Source: Anaerolineae bacterium (GTDB lineage Bacteria; Chloroflexota; Anaerolineae; Promineifilales; Promineifilaceae). From it: a stretch of 50,173 nucleotides of DNA. Position numbers and translations under genes: made by a program. Shown piece after piece: positions 41,621 to 50,173 of the stretch. The DNA lies in contig JANQGC010000022.1 in assembly GCA_028277515.1 (NCBI GenBank), positions 1-50,173 of the forward strand, given 5' to 3'. Below the pieces are notes generated by a model. That model was not told the DNA's origin. It did no database searches and was given only the letters and a program-made list of their open reading frames with translations. Position 1 is the stretch's first letter. Each line of letters starts with the position of its first letter.

Positions 41621-42851
41621 TTTGATCTATATTTAGCCTAATTCGGTGTAGCTGAGATTCCAATTCATTTCCCGCACGCCCCCACGTCCAATTACCCTCA
41701 ACATATTTGCGAGCATTCGCTCCGTATGTAGCCAGTTGCTGCTGATCACCAAGCAATTCATTAATCGCCCGTGCGAAACTCGCGACGTTTCGTTGGACCA
41801 GTAAACCATTCTCCCCGTGGCAGACCGTCTCTCGAATACCTGCCTCACATACGCCAATTACTGGTGTCCCACAAGCCATTGATTCCAATGGAACCAAACC
41901 AAAAGGCTCCATTATCGGTGCATAAACCGTCATTAACGAACAATTGTATGCTTCTACAAGTCCACTGTCGCTGATCTCTGTCAAGAACTTCACCTCAACG
42001 CCCTCGCTTTCAGCCAGATCTTGCAGATAATCGTGTTCTGTTGGAACCGTGAAGTTGCTCACTATTACAAGCCTTGGGCGGATTCTCGGTTCGATCCGCC
42101 CAAGGCTACGTACAATAAAGTCGAATCCCTTCCTGGCCGTCAAAGAACCTACGGATATAATCTGTGACTTCTTGGCGATGGAAAGCGGCCGAAACAGGTT
42201 CGTGTCTACACCAAGACGACTAACACAAGCAAATATCCCATAAGTTCGGTACAGTGTTTCACGCGAGTAATGCGAATTGGCAAGAATTGCCTTTGCACTC
42301 CGAACGTTTTTCTGATCCAAACGGTTCAGGCTTTTTCGGTACAATGTGGGCAGGGGGTCGACTAAATTGCACGCCTTTTGCAACTTTGACAGGCGCATTT
42401 CTGACCTTTCCATTGATGGCTCATAAAGCGAACGGGGAGGTTCCTGACAATAATAAACAGACGGATTCTGTAAATATTTCAGAATGCCTGGGCTTGTGCT
42501 GAACTGGCAGCCATGCACGAAAACCAGGTCGAAACCACTATTATCAATATCGCCCGCAATTTTACGTTGTAATGCTTCCAGCCGGTATAAATCCACACTG
42601 CGAATACCCTGATTGAGACGCCCGAACGGCCGGTTTACGAGGGGTAGGGGCTGAAAAGAATATACAAAATGTTCCCTACAATAAAGACGCAAGTCGCAAA
42701 AATCATGCTCAGCGGTCGACAATGTAAAGACCGTTAAATCATGTCTTTCTGCAAGATGGCGCATCATCTCATACAAAGCTCTTTTGCCGCCGCCAGAAGG
42801 TAGGTTGTGATACACTGCAATTCGCAAACCCACTCTATTCTGAGATATCAA
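41613..42851 (-). CDS. Glycosyltransferase, GT4 family
   Basis: The product has 412 residues. IAVYHNLPSGGGKRALYEMMR is the acceptor-domain start, IISVGSLTARKGFDFIVRSL opens the donor domain and MEPFGLVPLESMACGTPVIGV is the conserved nucleotide-sugar site. The start is uncertain: TTG at 42851 overlaps the previous stop by 4 bases, and a GTG lies six codons further on. The overlap pattern on both sides argues for a single transcript. Confidence 0.86.
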   Translation of the reverse strand: MISQNRVGLRIAVYHNLPSGGGKRALYEMMRHLAERHDLTVFTLSTAEHDFCDLRLYCREHFVYSFQPLPLVNRPFGRLNQGIRSVDLYRLEALQRKIAGDIDNSGFDLVFVHGCQFSTSPGILKYLQNPSVYYCQEPPRSLYEPSMERSEMRLSKLQKACNLVDPLPTLYRKSLNRLDQKNVRSAKAILANSHYSRETLYRTYGIFACVSRLGVDTNLFRPLSIAKKSQIISVGSLTARKGFDFIVRSLGRIEPRIRPRLVIVSNFTVPTEHDYLQDLAESEGVEVKFLTEISDSGLVEAYNCSLMTVYAPIMEPFGLVPLESMACGTPVIGVCEAGIRETVCHGENGLLVQRNVASFARAINELLGDQQQLATYGANARKYVEGNWTWGRAGNELESQLHRIRLNIDQIA

Positions 42852-44086
42852 TCTAGAGCCTCATCATAGATGTGTTCGATCTCGCGAACATGGCGCTCCG
42901 GCGAATAATGGGCGGCGGTCGTCGGTCCGTTGGCTATTAACCTCGCTCGCAGCTTCGAATCGCCTGCGACCTTGAGAATCGCCTCTGAAAGACTGATGGG
43001 ATTCCTAGGGGGGATCAAAAGTCCATTAACCCCATCTTGAATAATCTCAGGAATACCACCATTGTCGGTTGCGATTACTGCACAACCGGAGGCAAGTCCC
43101 TCAACGACAACGCGTCCAAACGCTTCATTCCAGGAAGGTACAGTCAAAATGTCAATAACCTTCATCAGTGCCGGTATATCCTCGCGAAACCCAGTAAAGT
43201 GAATGTATTCTTGCAGTCCATGCCTGTTAATTTTTTGGCGCAGCTTTTCTTCAAACGCTTTTGTCTCTATGGTCATAGAACTGCCGACAATTAAGAATCG
43301 CACCTGGCGTAATTGTTGAGTAACCTTTGCTGCGGCGGTCACGTACTCGTCATGTCCCTTAATGTCCTGGATTTGTCCGACGATGCCGACAACACAATCT
43401 TCATTAGTTATTCCAAATTCTTGTCGGACACACGCCTCTTTTGCTGGCGATACATCAATGAAGGCATCTACGTCGATTGGATTATAGACAACTCGAATTT
43501 TCTCTTCGCTTACGCCTGCATCTCTGCAAGTTTGAGCAATTGACTGGGAGTTCGCGATAACGTATTTCGCATCTCTAAGCGTCCCACCTCTTCCCGGGCC
43601 AAACCAGTCTCGAGCGAAATCTCGCACATGTGAAACATAGGGTGTTCGTGTCAGCCGGCATGCATGGCGCACAAAGGGCAAGCTATTGTCACAATTAGTG
43701 TGTACAATCGCAATCCTCCTACGCCTAATGATTTGCGCTAATTTAAGGATACTAACCAGGTATGGCCAAGGTCGTCGCCGACTGATCAAGGGAAATTCCT
43801 GCTGAAAAACAGTAATCCCCAATGCCTTCCCTGCCTGTGCCAACAGCCCATCACCACTGGTTACAAGCTCCCCACAAAACCGTCCAGCTTCGAGATGAGA
43901 TATCAAACTCAGCAGACTTCTTTCGGCGCCCCCAAGATAGGTTGGCGTATTCAAATAGAGAACGGCTTGGCCTGAATGACTATTGCTATGCACTCTAAGA
44001 TGTTTTTGTTGCACTACAAATTTACGCCGATTTGTGTAGGCATCCATAAATAGAGAGTGTTTTTGTTCGTTAAAGATCGATCTCAT
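42848..44086 (-). CDS. Glycosyltransferase, GT4 family
   Basis: The product has 412 residues. NTPTYLGGAERSLLSLISHL marks the N-terminal domain, and CVVGIVGQIQDIKGHDEYV and WNEAFGRVVVEGLASGCAVIAT mark the donor domain. It has a normal E-x7-E site. ATG at 44086 overlaps the upstream gene by 17 bases; a second ATG 13 codons on (44047) would leave a small gap and is a realistic alternative. Confidence 0.87.
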   Translation of the reverse strand: MRSIFNEQKHSLFMDAYTNRRKFVVQQKHLRVHSNSHSGQAVLYLNTPTYLGGAERSLLSLISHLEAGRFCGELVTSGDGLLAQAGKALGITVFQQEFPLISRRRPWPYLVSILKLAQIIRRRRIAIVHTNCDNSLPFVRHACRLTRTPYVSHVRDFARDWFGPGRGGTLRDAKYVIANSQSIAQTCRDAGVSEEKIRVVYNPIDVDAFIDVSPAKEACVRQEFGITNEDCVVGIVGQIQDIKGHDEYVTAAAKVTQQLRQVRFLIVGSSMTIETKAFEEKLRQKINRHGLQEYIHFTGFREDIPALMKVIDILTVPSWNEAFGRVVVEGLASGCAVIATDNGGIPEIIQDGVNGLLIPPRNPISLSEAILKVAGDSKLRARLIANGPTTAAHYSPERHVREIEHIYDEALD

Positions 44087-45131
44087 CGAAAAGAGTGAGG
44101 ACTTCTGAAATCATGCGCTGTTGACCGAAACGTTTTTTTATGATGTTGCGCATGTCAACTTGCTTTGCATGTCGACCTGATTCTGGTAGTCGTGCGTAAG
44201 CAATGAGCTTCTCGATTGCTTCTCGATTGGTTTTGAATATTTGGCTCGACGGCAATATTTCTTCAACACCTCCCCAACAATGGCTCAAACAATAACATCC
44301 ACTGGCCATTGCTTCTAGTAGAGCTCTTTGTTGCCCTTCCCAAAAGCTATTGGATAAAAAAATGTCAATTTCTCGATAAAATTGAACGGGCTCCTGAATA
44401 TGACCGAGGAAGATTATGTCTTTTTCAAGTTCAAGTTGCATGACAAGCTCTTGCATGGCCCAGATGTATCTTCGTTCTTGCATATCGTCTTGGGATCCAC
44501 CAATCAATAGAGTAAATGGATGTCCTTGACAATGTAATTCGTATAATATTAGTATAGCTTCATATATGCGCTTGATCGGCGTTACACGCGCTAACATTCC
44601 AATCCTATGTCGAAACTTCTTTTTGGTTGGGTAAAACTTGTCGATATTAATGCCGAGGTTGATAACATTAGAGGATGATGGGGGGGGATGGACAGCTTTC
44701 AGCAAACGACGTCTCATCTGTTCAGATACTAGGATCACTTCATCAACTTGTGACCAGTCTACTCGATCCGCGGCTGTGGCTAACTCAATAGAATGTAGTC
44801 GCGTTATGATCTTGCATCGCTTAGGAATATGTGTGGCTTTTACAAGAGAATCGCCCGCCCATTCAAAAAAAACAATGTCTTTTGACGCCAAGAACAATCG
44901 GAATTGTAATTCAAATAACACTTTGTTAACCGAAAGCCCAATCACGGGTGATCTAATGAATCTGGGTGAGAATCTACTAACTTCGTATCTGTCGCGTAGT
45001 GCAGATACAAGAGGCTTTATAAATTGATCTGTTCCATCAACTACTAGACCAATGCGTCTTCTATTTTCGATTACCAAAATCTGATCCGTTTTCTTGTTCA
45101 AGTTGCCAGATTCGCGGAAGATTGACCTCAC
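44070..45131 (-). CDS. Glycosyltransferase, GT4 family
   Basis: The product has up to 353 residues. The N-terminal domain is short and unusual, and IVFFEWAGDSLVKATH is recognisable. The donor domain has RIGMLARVTPIKRIYEAILI and NSFWEGQQRALLEAMASGCY. The start is uncertain because the GTG at 45131 overlaps the Wzt-like gene by 71 bases; a TTG at 45077 would reduce this to 17. A poly-C/G run near 44690 lies inside the coding frame (HPPPSSS) and could be a phase-variable site, but it is only 7-8 bases long. Confidence 0.8.
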   Translation of the reverse strand: MRSIFRESGNLNKKTDQILVIENRRRIGLVVDGTDQFIKPLVSALRDRYEVSRFSPRFIRSPVIGLSVNKVLFELQFRLFLASKDIVFFEWAGDSLVKATHIPKRCKIITRLHSIELATAADRVDWSQVDEVILVSEQMRRRLLKAVHPPPSSSNVINLGINIDKFYPTKKKFRHRIGMLARVTPIKRIYEAILILYELHCQGHPFTLLIGGSQDDMQERRYIWAMQELVMQLELEKDIIFLGHIQEPVQFYREIDIFLSNSFWEGQQRALLEAMASGCYCLSHCWGGVEEILPSSQIFKTNREAIEKLIAYARLPESGRHAKQVDMRNIIKKRFGQQRMISEVLTLFDEIDL

Positions 45132-46311
45132 CCCTGCTATTTTTTGCCCGAGTTACCTGAAGAGAATAAGCTTGATGATGCACATCCAGAAGATTGTATT
45201 CATATGTCTCAGCAATAATGACGGAAATTTTATAAATTCCAGGTGGTAAATGTAGGTTAAGAAAATCCAGCCCAATACGGCCATCACCACTATCCAGGTT
45301 TAAGTCAAGACCATCATACTCTGTGGAACTTCCTGTAAATAAAATTCCTTGGCGATAGAAATCGATGCGGAAGATCGCATGCTCAACTCGATGTTCAGCG
45401 GTATAAAGTACTTCTATGCGTAATGGACCTCCACTTATAAACACATCAGATGGCCGATCATCAGTACCCAGGAATGTCACCTCACGGATAGACGCTTTTT
45501 TTTCCTTTAAATCCTTCTTTATTTGCGAGTTGGCTGCGATGCCACCTTTGGGCTCTGGTGACGAAGATTGCATTTTGGCAAGATATGTGTTGATAACATC
45601 GTCTGGCTCACCATCCTCTATTAATTTCCCTTGCCATAAAAGTAATGCCCGGTCACAGGTGTCGCGAATGGAGGTTACATCATGGGAAACAAGAACTACA
45701 GTCGTGCCATTGTTACGCAGGTCGGCCATGCGACGGTAGCATTTTGCTCGAAAGCCAATGTCGCCCACGGCTAAAACTTCATCCACCAATAGGACGGTCG
45801 GATCGATATGGGCAGCGACTGCGAAGGCCAACCTTACGTACATGCCGCTTGAGTAACGCTTTACCGGTGTGTCAAGATATTGATCAATCTCAGCAAACTC
45901 GACAATGCTATCAAATCGTTGCCTCACTTCTCGGCGAGTCATACCAAGAATTACCCCATTGAGGTAAACGTTCTCGCGCCCAGTCATCTCAGGGTGAAAA
46001 CCTGCACCCAGTTCGATGAGAGTTCCAACGCGGCCGCGGACTCGGACTAAGCCTTTCGTAGCCTTAGTGATACTCGACAAGAGCTTTAACACAGTGGTCT
46101 TGCCAGCTCCATTATGACCTAGAAAGCCAATAGATTGGCCAGGCTCAACATCAAACGAAACGTCTTTAAGCGCCCACAATTCCGGGGCAGAAGTATAAGG
46201 TTGGCCGAGTATACGTCGTGAAATTGTTGAAATAGCGTCACGAAGGGTACGCCCTCCCGAACCAATCCGATAACACTTGGACACGTCCTGAAACTCAATC
46301 ACCGGTTTCAT
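45061..46311 (-). CDS. Polysaccharide ABC exporter ATPase (Wzt/TagH-like)
   Basis: The product has 416 residues. Walker A is GHNGAGKTT, the signature motif is YSSGMYVRLAFA, Walker B is VLLVDEVLAVGD and the H-loop is LVSHD. After about residue 250 a beta-sandwich domain of the Wzt C-terminal type follows (ISGGPLRIEVLYTAEH, LPPGIYKISVIIAET), which in known systems recognises the finished glycan end. It lies 9 bases from the permease gene and is co-transcribed. The symbol wzt is not used because the polymer is unknown. Confidence 0.9.
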   Translation of the reverse strand: MKPVIEFQDVSKCYRIGSGGRTLRDAISTISRRILGQPYTSAPELWALKDVSFDVEPGQSIGFLGHNGAGKTTVLKLLSSITKATKGLVRVRGRVGTLIELGAGFHPEMTGRENVYLNGVILGMTRREVRQRFDSIVEFAEIDQYLDTPVKRYSSGMYVRLAFAVAAHIDPTVLLVDEVLAVGDIGFRAKCYRRMADLRNNGTTVVLVSHDVTSIRDTCDRALLLWQGKLIEDGEPDDVINTYLAKMQSSSPEPKGGIAANSQIKKDLKEKKASIREVTFLGTDDRPSDVFISGGPLRIEVLYTAEHRVEHAIFRIDFYRQGILFTGSSTEYDGLDLNLDSGDGRIGLDFLNLHLPPGIYKISVIIAETYEYNLLDVHHQAYSLQVTRAKNSRGEVNLPRIWQLEQENGSDFGNRK

Positions 46312-46320
46312 TATTAATAC

Positions 46321-47148
46321 TCAAATTAGGTCAGCGAATTCAGGTTCAAGTCGATTAAAAGTTAGATTTCCCAAGAAAAAAATCACAGCTGATACTATCA
46401 AAGCCAAACCGGTATTGCGAAAATCGGGTTGCTGACCATCCAAGAGTGACAGTCGATAGCCTTGGATAATACCAGCCATTGGGTTAAGGAAATATATTGA
46501 TTGTAGGCGTTCAGGAATTAACTGGACCGGATAAATAATAGGGCTAGCATACATCCAAAGTTGGATTGCAAGTGGAATTAAAAAGCGAATGTCGCGGTAA
46601 AGGACATTAAGAGACGATCCTAAGAGTACCACACCAACTGTCAATACAACTTGAATACCTAATAATGGAAAGACGAAGAGTGCCGTCAAATAGATTTGTT
46701 CTTGGTAAAACAAAAACATGCAGAATAATATTATAGCTCCGATCGCGAAGTCGACCATGCTAGCTAATACCGCTGCTATTGGCAAGATTTTCCTTGGCAT
46801 GTGTACTTTAGTCACCAGATTCATGTTATTGACCAGACTGGAGACACCCAGGCTTATAGCCGTGGCGAAAAATGTCCATGGCAGTACTGCGGTATAAGAA
46901 AACAAAGGGTAAGGAATATCCCCTGTAGGGACTTTAACTATGAAAGAGAATACAAAAGTGAAGATTAACATCAGGCTAAGTGGCTGCAATATAGCCCAAC
47001 CAATGCCGACAAGTGACTGCTTATATCGGACTTTAACATCACGTAATGTCCACATTAGAAGCAATTCACGCGAATGGAGAATTCTTTGCACGAATGTTTG
47101 TTGATGTCCTGGGCTGGTTTGATGAACATTTTTGCCAAGTGAATTCAT
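46321..47148 (-). CDS. Polysaccharide ABC exporter permease (Wzm-like)
   Basis: The product has 275 residues and six helices of the ABC-2 type. LLMWTLRDVKVRYKQSLVGIGWAILQP is the family start (shown here only in its parts: RDVKVRYKQSLVGIGWAILQ). LNVLYRDIRFLIPLAIQLW and the following PIIYPV are typical of O-antigen and teichoic acid exporters. It forms the channel with the ATPase encoded 9 bases downstream. The ATG at 47148 is well placed 20 bases behind the BNR-repeat gene. Confidence 0.9.
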   Translation of the reverse strand: MNSLGKNVHQTSPGHQQTFVQRILHSRELLLMWTLRDVKVRYKQSLVGIGWAILQPLSLMLIFTFVFSFIVKVPTGDIPYPLFSYTAVLPWTFFATAISLGVSSLVNNMNLVTKVHMPRKILPIAAVLASMVDFAIGAIILFCMFLFYQEQIYLTALFVFPLLGIQVVLTVGVVLLGSSLNVLYRDIRFLIPLAIQLWMYASPIIYPVQLIPERLQSIYFLNPMAGIIQGYRLSLLDGQQPDFRNTGLALIVSAVIFFLGNLTFNRLEPEFADLI

Positions 47149-47168
47149 AAACGTCCTTAATAGTAGGT

Positions 47169-48638
47169 TTATCTTTTAGCCAATCTAATCAATATAACGG
47201 CCCCGACAACAAACAGAAGTGGCAAAATGAGAGCTACCGAAAAGGTGTTAAGACTTGTAGAAGGATCAATCAATAAATCTCCAAATTCCTCATTGCGCCT
47301 GATTCCCGAAGATTCAGGTACTGATTCACCTTTAGGAGATAAATCAGTTATCTCTAAATTATTAGATGATTCCCCAACAACCTTGTTCTGATCTGTGAGG
47401 AAATCGATAGGAGCAATATTTGGAGCATTACTGGTTTTAGAGGTATACCAAATCCGGGCGCCATCATTGTCTTTGAAAAGTACACTTAGCTGATTACCCT
47501 CCGATACTTCCAGGGTTGAAGCTTCGTTTATCAGACCCAAGTATCCTGATGCTTGTCCTGAAATATCTAGAGGATTTGACCATGTATTCTTCTTGCCATA
47601 AACATACATAGTAGCATCGGTACCAACCCTTCCACCCGGTTGCGTGTTCATCACGATGTGAACCATGTTATCACTATCTACTATCATTGCAGGTGGGTTT
47701 GTCGACCCACCTCCAAGTTGGGAGGATGCCAAATCCAAGACTTGTGACCACGATCTACCATTATCTGAGGACCACCGAAGATACCGGCCGGCGATATCGG
47801 CCTGAGCGTTCCAGGCTACATGGATCGTGTCTTTATCTGACACAACAATATTAGCTTCCAAGAAGCCAGCTCCTGCCAGTTCGATAGGAGCTGACCAGCT
47901 ATTACCATGATCTGTTGACTGGGCAAAGTATACTCCTTTTGGGGGCCAACCAATAGGGGATGCCAATTCTGTCCAAACGACATAGATATAACCATTCGGG
48001 CCTAAATTAAAGCGTGCAAAATCTGTCGTGGCATTAGCATTCACCACATTAGAAATTAATGATGGAGGGGTCCAAGTCTTACCACTATCCTCTGAAGACA
48101 AGTATTTGACACCCTCCTCCATCAACGCTGGATAAACTACATGTAAAACCCCATTCTGGTCAACTGAGATTTGCGCATGTGCATTGGAAGAAGCTAATAG
48201 AAGAGGAGAAGACCAACCATTGGCTGATGCAGCATCCGTTACATTCGATGAGCTGTAGAATAAGGTATCCTCAGGACCGCTCCAGATTAGGTGGATTTGT
48301 CCAAATTGATCTACAACAGCACTTGGTCCTTGTATGCTAGACATAGCGATCACGTCTACAGGATTAGTCCAGTTTTGACCATCCCAGCGGGTGTAAAAGA
48401 TCGCCATTGGGGAATCTTCTTCTTCGTAAGCCCAAAAAGCGTGAATTTTTCCTGTCTGATCTGATGCCAGTGCTGGCTCGCTCAAGCTCCCCAAACCTTC
48501 AAAAAGATTGAGTGGTGTTGACCAGTCGCTGTTACTTGTCTGCGCGGCTGCATCAGCTTGCAATATGATCGCCAGTACTCCAAGGAACACGCCACTAGAT
48601 ATTATTCTAAGAAAAAACAATTGGAACTTAGCTCTCAC
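47169..48638 (-). CDS. Secreted BNR-repeat (sialidase-like) protein with C-terminal membrane anchor
   Basis: The product has 489 residues. A signal peptide (about 1-32, ending near ADAAAQ) is followed by a beta-propeller with three clear Asp-boxes: SEDSGKTW, STDHGNSW and SSDNGRSW. Propellers of this kind occur in sialidases and other glycan-binding proteins, but I cannot see the arginine triad of a true sialidase, so an enzyme call is not safe. The last 30 residues form a hydrophobic helix ending in RLAKR, a membrane anchor or sorting-like tail. GTG at 48638 is used, supported by AAGGA. It heads the gene pair for the ABC exporter. Confidence 0.72.
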   Translation of the reverse strand: MRAKFQLFFLRIISSGVFLGVLAIILQADAAAQTSNSDWSTPLNLFEGLGSLSEPALASDQTGKIHAFWAYEEEDSPMAIFYTRWDGQNWTNPVDVIAMSSIQGPSAVVDQFGQIHLIWSGPEDTLFYSSSNVTDAASANGWSSPLLLASSNAHAQISVDQNGVLHVVYPALMEEGVKYLSSEDSGKTWTPPSLISNVVNANATTDFARFNLGPNGYIYVVWTELASPIGWPPKGVYFAQSTDHGNSWSAPIELAGAGFLEANIVVSDKDTIHVAWNAQADIAGRYLRWSSDNGRSWSQVLDLASSQLGGGSTNPPAMIVDSDNMVHIVMNTQPGGRVGTDATMYVYGKKNTWSNPLDISGQASGYLGLINEASTLEVSEGNQLSVLFKDNDGARIWYTSKTSNAPNIAPIDFLTDQNKVVGESSNNLEITDLSPKGESVPESSGIRRNEEFGDLLIDPSTSLNTFSVALILPLLFVVGAVILIRLAKR

Positions 48639-48765
48639 ACGATTCCTTGTGTTACTCTTAATAGGTTGAGCAAAACCGTCAGCAGCTGTTCCGTAATCTT
48701 TTTTTGTGACTGATCTTTGCTATTGACTGCTGCACTTATAATAGGTTCGTAAATTTACTGGATTT

Positions 48766-50173
48766 TCAATCAAAAGTGAACTTCAGTTGTTCCCCTTCGC
48801 CAATTGAGCTATACCAATACTGGCGTGCACTCAGTTGCTCCTGCGCGTTATTAACTCCATCCCACAGCTGCATTCCTTCTTTTACATCTCCATTGAGTAT
48901 AAGCGCCTCCCCATATAACTGTCGCGTGCCGTTATCCCAGGGCATTGATTGGTAAGCTGCCTGCAAATGTCCCCGGGCGGCCGTATATTGCCCCAGCGAT
49001 AGTTCAATCTGCCCCAACCGGCGGTTGGCCGAGGCATTATTGGGATTTAACTCTAAAGCCCGTTCATATCCAGCGATGGATGGGCTGAGATCAATTTCAC
49101 GACGGACAGCATCTTGTATGGGCCATTCCGGCCATGAATAAAGACTTAATTCGGCCCGGCTTTGGCGCACGGCGGCCAGGTTAGAGACGGCCGTGGAAAC
49201 GATCGGTTTCCAGTAGGCTAAAAGCAGGACAACTATGACCAGTCCAGTGATCGCTAAGGCCAAAACAGCGCGCGATTGCAAGCTAACAGCCATTTCCACT
49301 TGCGGATGTGGCATAGTGAAGGCCAGGGGAACAAACAGGAGCATTAAAGCCCGGCTGCCATAAAGAGCATCTTCAACCAAACCATGAAGTAAGATGGTTA
49401 GCAGGGAGAGAGCAGCGGCAGCCAAATAGGGTTGGATCCGGCCATCATCCATTTTGCGCCACAGCACGATCCCAAATATGCCCCACATCCATAATAAGGC
49501 CATCAGGGCGAATAACCCTTGTTCAATGGCGACATCAAAAAACAGATTATGGGCATGAATGATGAAACCGACATGCAGCATATAGGCATAAGTGGAATAG
49601 AGCATCATAAAGCTGCCCAGTCCGGCCCCTATAACAGGATAATCCAGGATTAAGATCAAGCTGTTGCGCAAAAGATCCAGGCGGCTGCTGTTCCCTTCGA
49701 GTACTGGCATATTCAGTAAAATACTTTGCGGCAGGTCAGGCTGCAATAAGAGTGTGATAATGACTAAAAAACCTGGAATGAGGATCCCGGCCAGGAAAAG
49801 CAGCCGTCTCCGCTGAGGCTGTTGTCCTGAAAACAGGGTGGTTAGCCACCACAAAAGTGTCAGACCGACGGCCGCCAACAGAGCCAACCAGGCGCCTCGC
49901 GAAGTCGTCATCAGCAAGCCAAAGAAGGTAAAACCCAAAAGTAATGAACCCAGAACCAACGGTTGCCAGCTGCGTCTGTGGGCTGCTACCCACGTTACGG
50001 CAGCGCCGAAGGGAATCATCATGGCCAACATCCCCCCGACAACATTGGGATTCAGGCGGTGGCCGGGCAATATGGGCAATGGAGCTTGAATGGCTCTCCC
50101 CAATGCATCTATTGGTGCATATTTGGCCGGAAACTGGTCATAGTTATGAGTGGTCAGGAAATAAATGGTGACG
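48766..50173 (-). CDS. O-antigen ligase family protein with C-terminal TPR repeats (5' end outside window)
   Basis: The frame runs off the right edge without a start: upstream of 50103 it still reads YDQFPAKYAPIDALGRAIQ, so the gene begins beyond the window and at least 469 residues are here. Eight or more helices are present; the outer loop has SSRLDLLRNSLILILDYPVIGAG and HAHNLFFDVAIEQG, the Wzy_C/WaaL pattern. The last 130 residues hold TPR-like units (YERALELNPNNASANRRLG and LGQYTAARGHLQAAYQSMPW). O-antigen ligase-TPR fusions are common in Chloroflexota-type genomes. Transcription continues towards the BNR gene over a 127-base gap. Confidence 0.85.
   Translation of the reverse strand, partial: VTIYFLTTHNYDQFPAKYAPIDALGRAIQAPLPILPGHRLNPNVVGGMLAMMIPFGAAVTWVAAHRRSWQPLVLGSLLLGFTFFGLLMTTSRGAWLALLAAVGLTLLWWLTTLFSGQQPQRRRLLFLAGILIPGFLVIITLLLQPDLPQSILLNMPVLEGNSSRLDLLRNSLILILDYPVIGAGLGSFMMLYSTYAYMLHVGFIIHAHNLFFDVAIEQGLFALMALLWMWGIFGIVLWRKMDDGRIQPYLAAAALSLLTILLHGLVEDALYGSRALMLLFVPLAFTMPHPQVEMAVSLQSRAVLALAITGLVIVVLLLAYWKPIVSTAVSNLAAVRQSRAELSLYSWPEWPIQDAVRREIDLSPSIAGYERALELNPNNASANRRLGQIELSLGQYTAARGHLQAAYQSMPWDNGTRQLYGEALILNGDVKEGMQLWDGVNNAQEQLSARQYWYSSIGEGEQLKFTFD

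Noticed and set aside
47169..48638. True sialidase
   Set aside because: Asp-boxes are present but the catalytic arginines, Tyr/Glu pair and FRIP-type motif are not evident.
1..50173. Mobile elements, CRISPR arrays, tRNA or rRNA genes
   Set aside because: No transposase or integrase motifs, no regularly spaced repeats and no tRNA-like cloverleaf were seen on reading the gaps; a dedicated tRNA scan was not possible.

Overview
The window looks like a chromosomal contig from a phototrophic bacterium of the phylum Chloroflexota that makes bacteriochlorophyll a and is not one of the classical well-known genera. The reasons are: all three chlorophyllide a oxidoreductase subunits (bchX, bchY, bchZ) with bchF and bchC; the three-subunit Mg-chelatase (bchI, bchH, bchD); a PuhE-like assembly protein; moderate GC; secreted proteins that end in a 'YLPI' type tail; and large arrays of glycosyltransferases. 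The phylum assignment is inference from gene style, because no rRNA or other marker is present.

Region 1 (1-20346, all + strand) is a photosynthesis gene cluster. The order is bchG (3' part only), bchP, puhE, an alpha/beta hydrolase, bchF, bchC, a 16-bp inverted repeat, bchX, a DUF169 protein, a membrane protein with a helix-hairpin-helix domain, bchY, bchZ, a PucC/LhaA-type transporter, a lipoprotein, a 52-residue membrane protein, bchI, bchH, bchD and a second alpha/beta hydrolase. bchG to bchC are joined by ATGA/TAATG overlaps or near-contacts. Together they insert Mg (BchIHD), convert chlorophyllide a to bacteriochlorophyllide a (BchXYZ, BchF, BchC), add and reduce the tail (BchG, BchP) and assemble pigment-protein complexes (PuhE, PucC-like). 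No reaction-centre, light-harvesting, bchL/N/B or bchM gene is in the window. Four genes without a known place in the pathway (DUF169, HHH membrane protein, lipoprotein, 52-residue protein) and an FtsQ-like tail on BchX are the main novelties.

Region 2 (20347-22946) is a folate block: folE2 (+) with a good promoter, a long leader and a probable broken small gene, converging on folB-folK (-).

Region 3 (22947-25772) holds a nucleotidyltransferase-fold gene (-) and an HPr-kinase-like gene (+), divergently arranged around a gap of about 560 bases that contains a frameshifted gene remnant and an 18-codon ORF.

Region 4 (25769-50173, all - strand) is a surface-polysaccharide locus read from right to left: an O-antigen ligase/TPR protein (cut by the window edge), a BNR-repeat membrane protein, a Wzm/Wzt-type ABC exporter, four glycosyltransferases, one more GT4 enzyme, an O-antigen ligase/polymerase, a GT2, a GT39-like mannosyltransferase-type membrane protein, a methyltransferase, a GT4, a polyprenyl-phosphate glycosylphosphotransferase, a GT4, a Wzz/BY-kinase fusion, an SH3-domain membrane protein, a strong terminator and a secreted glycoside-hydrolase-like protein. 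It mixes parts of Wzy-dependent and ABC-dependent export, with no Wzx flippase seen. Several of its genes appear to use TTG or GTG starts. No tRNA, rRNA, CRISPR array, transposase or integrase was found.
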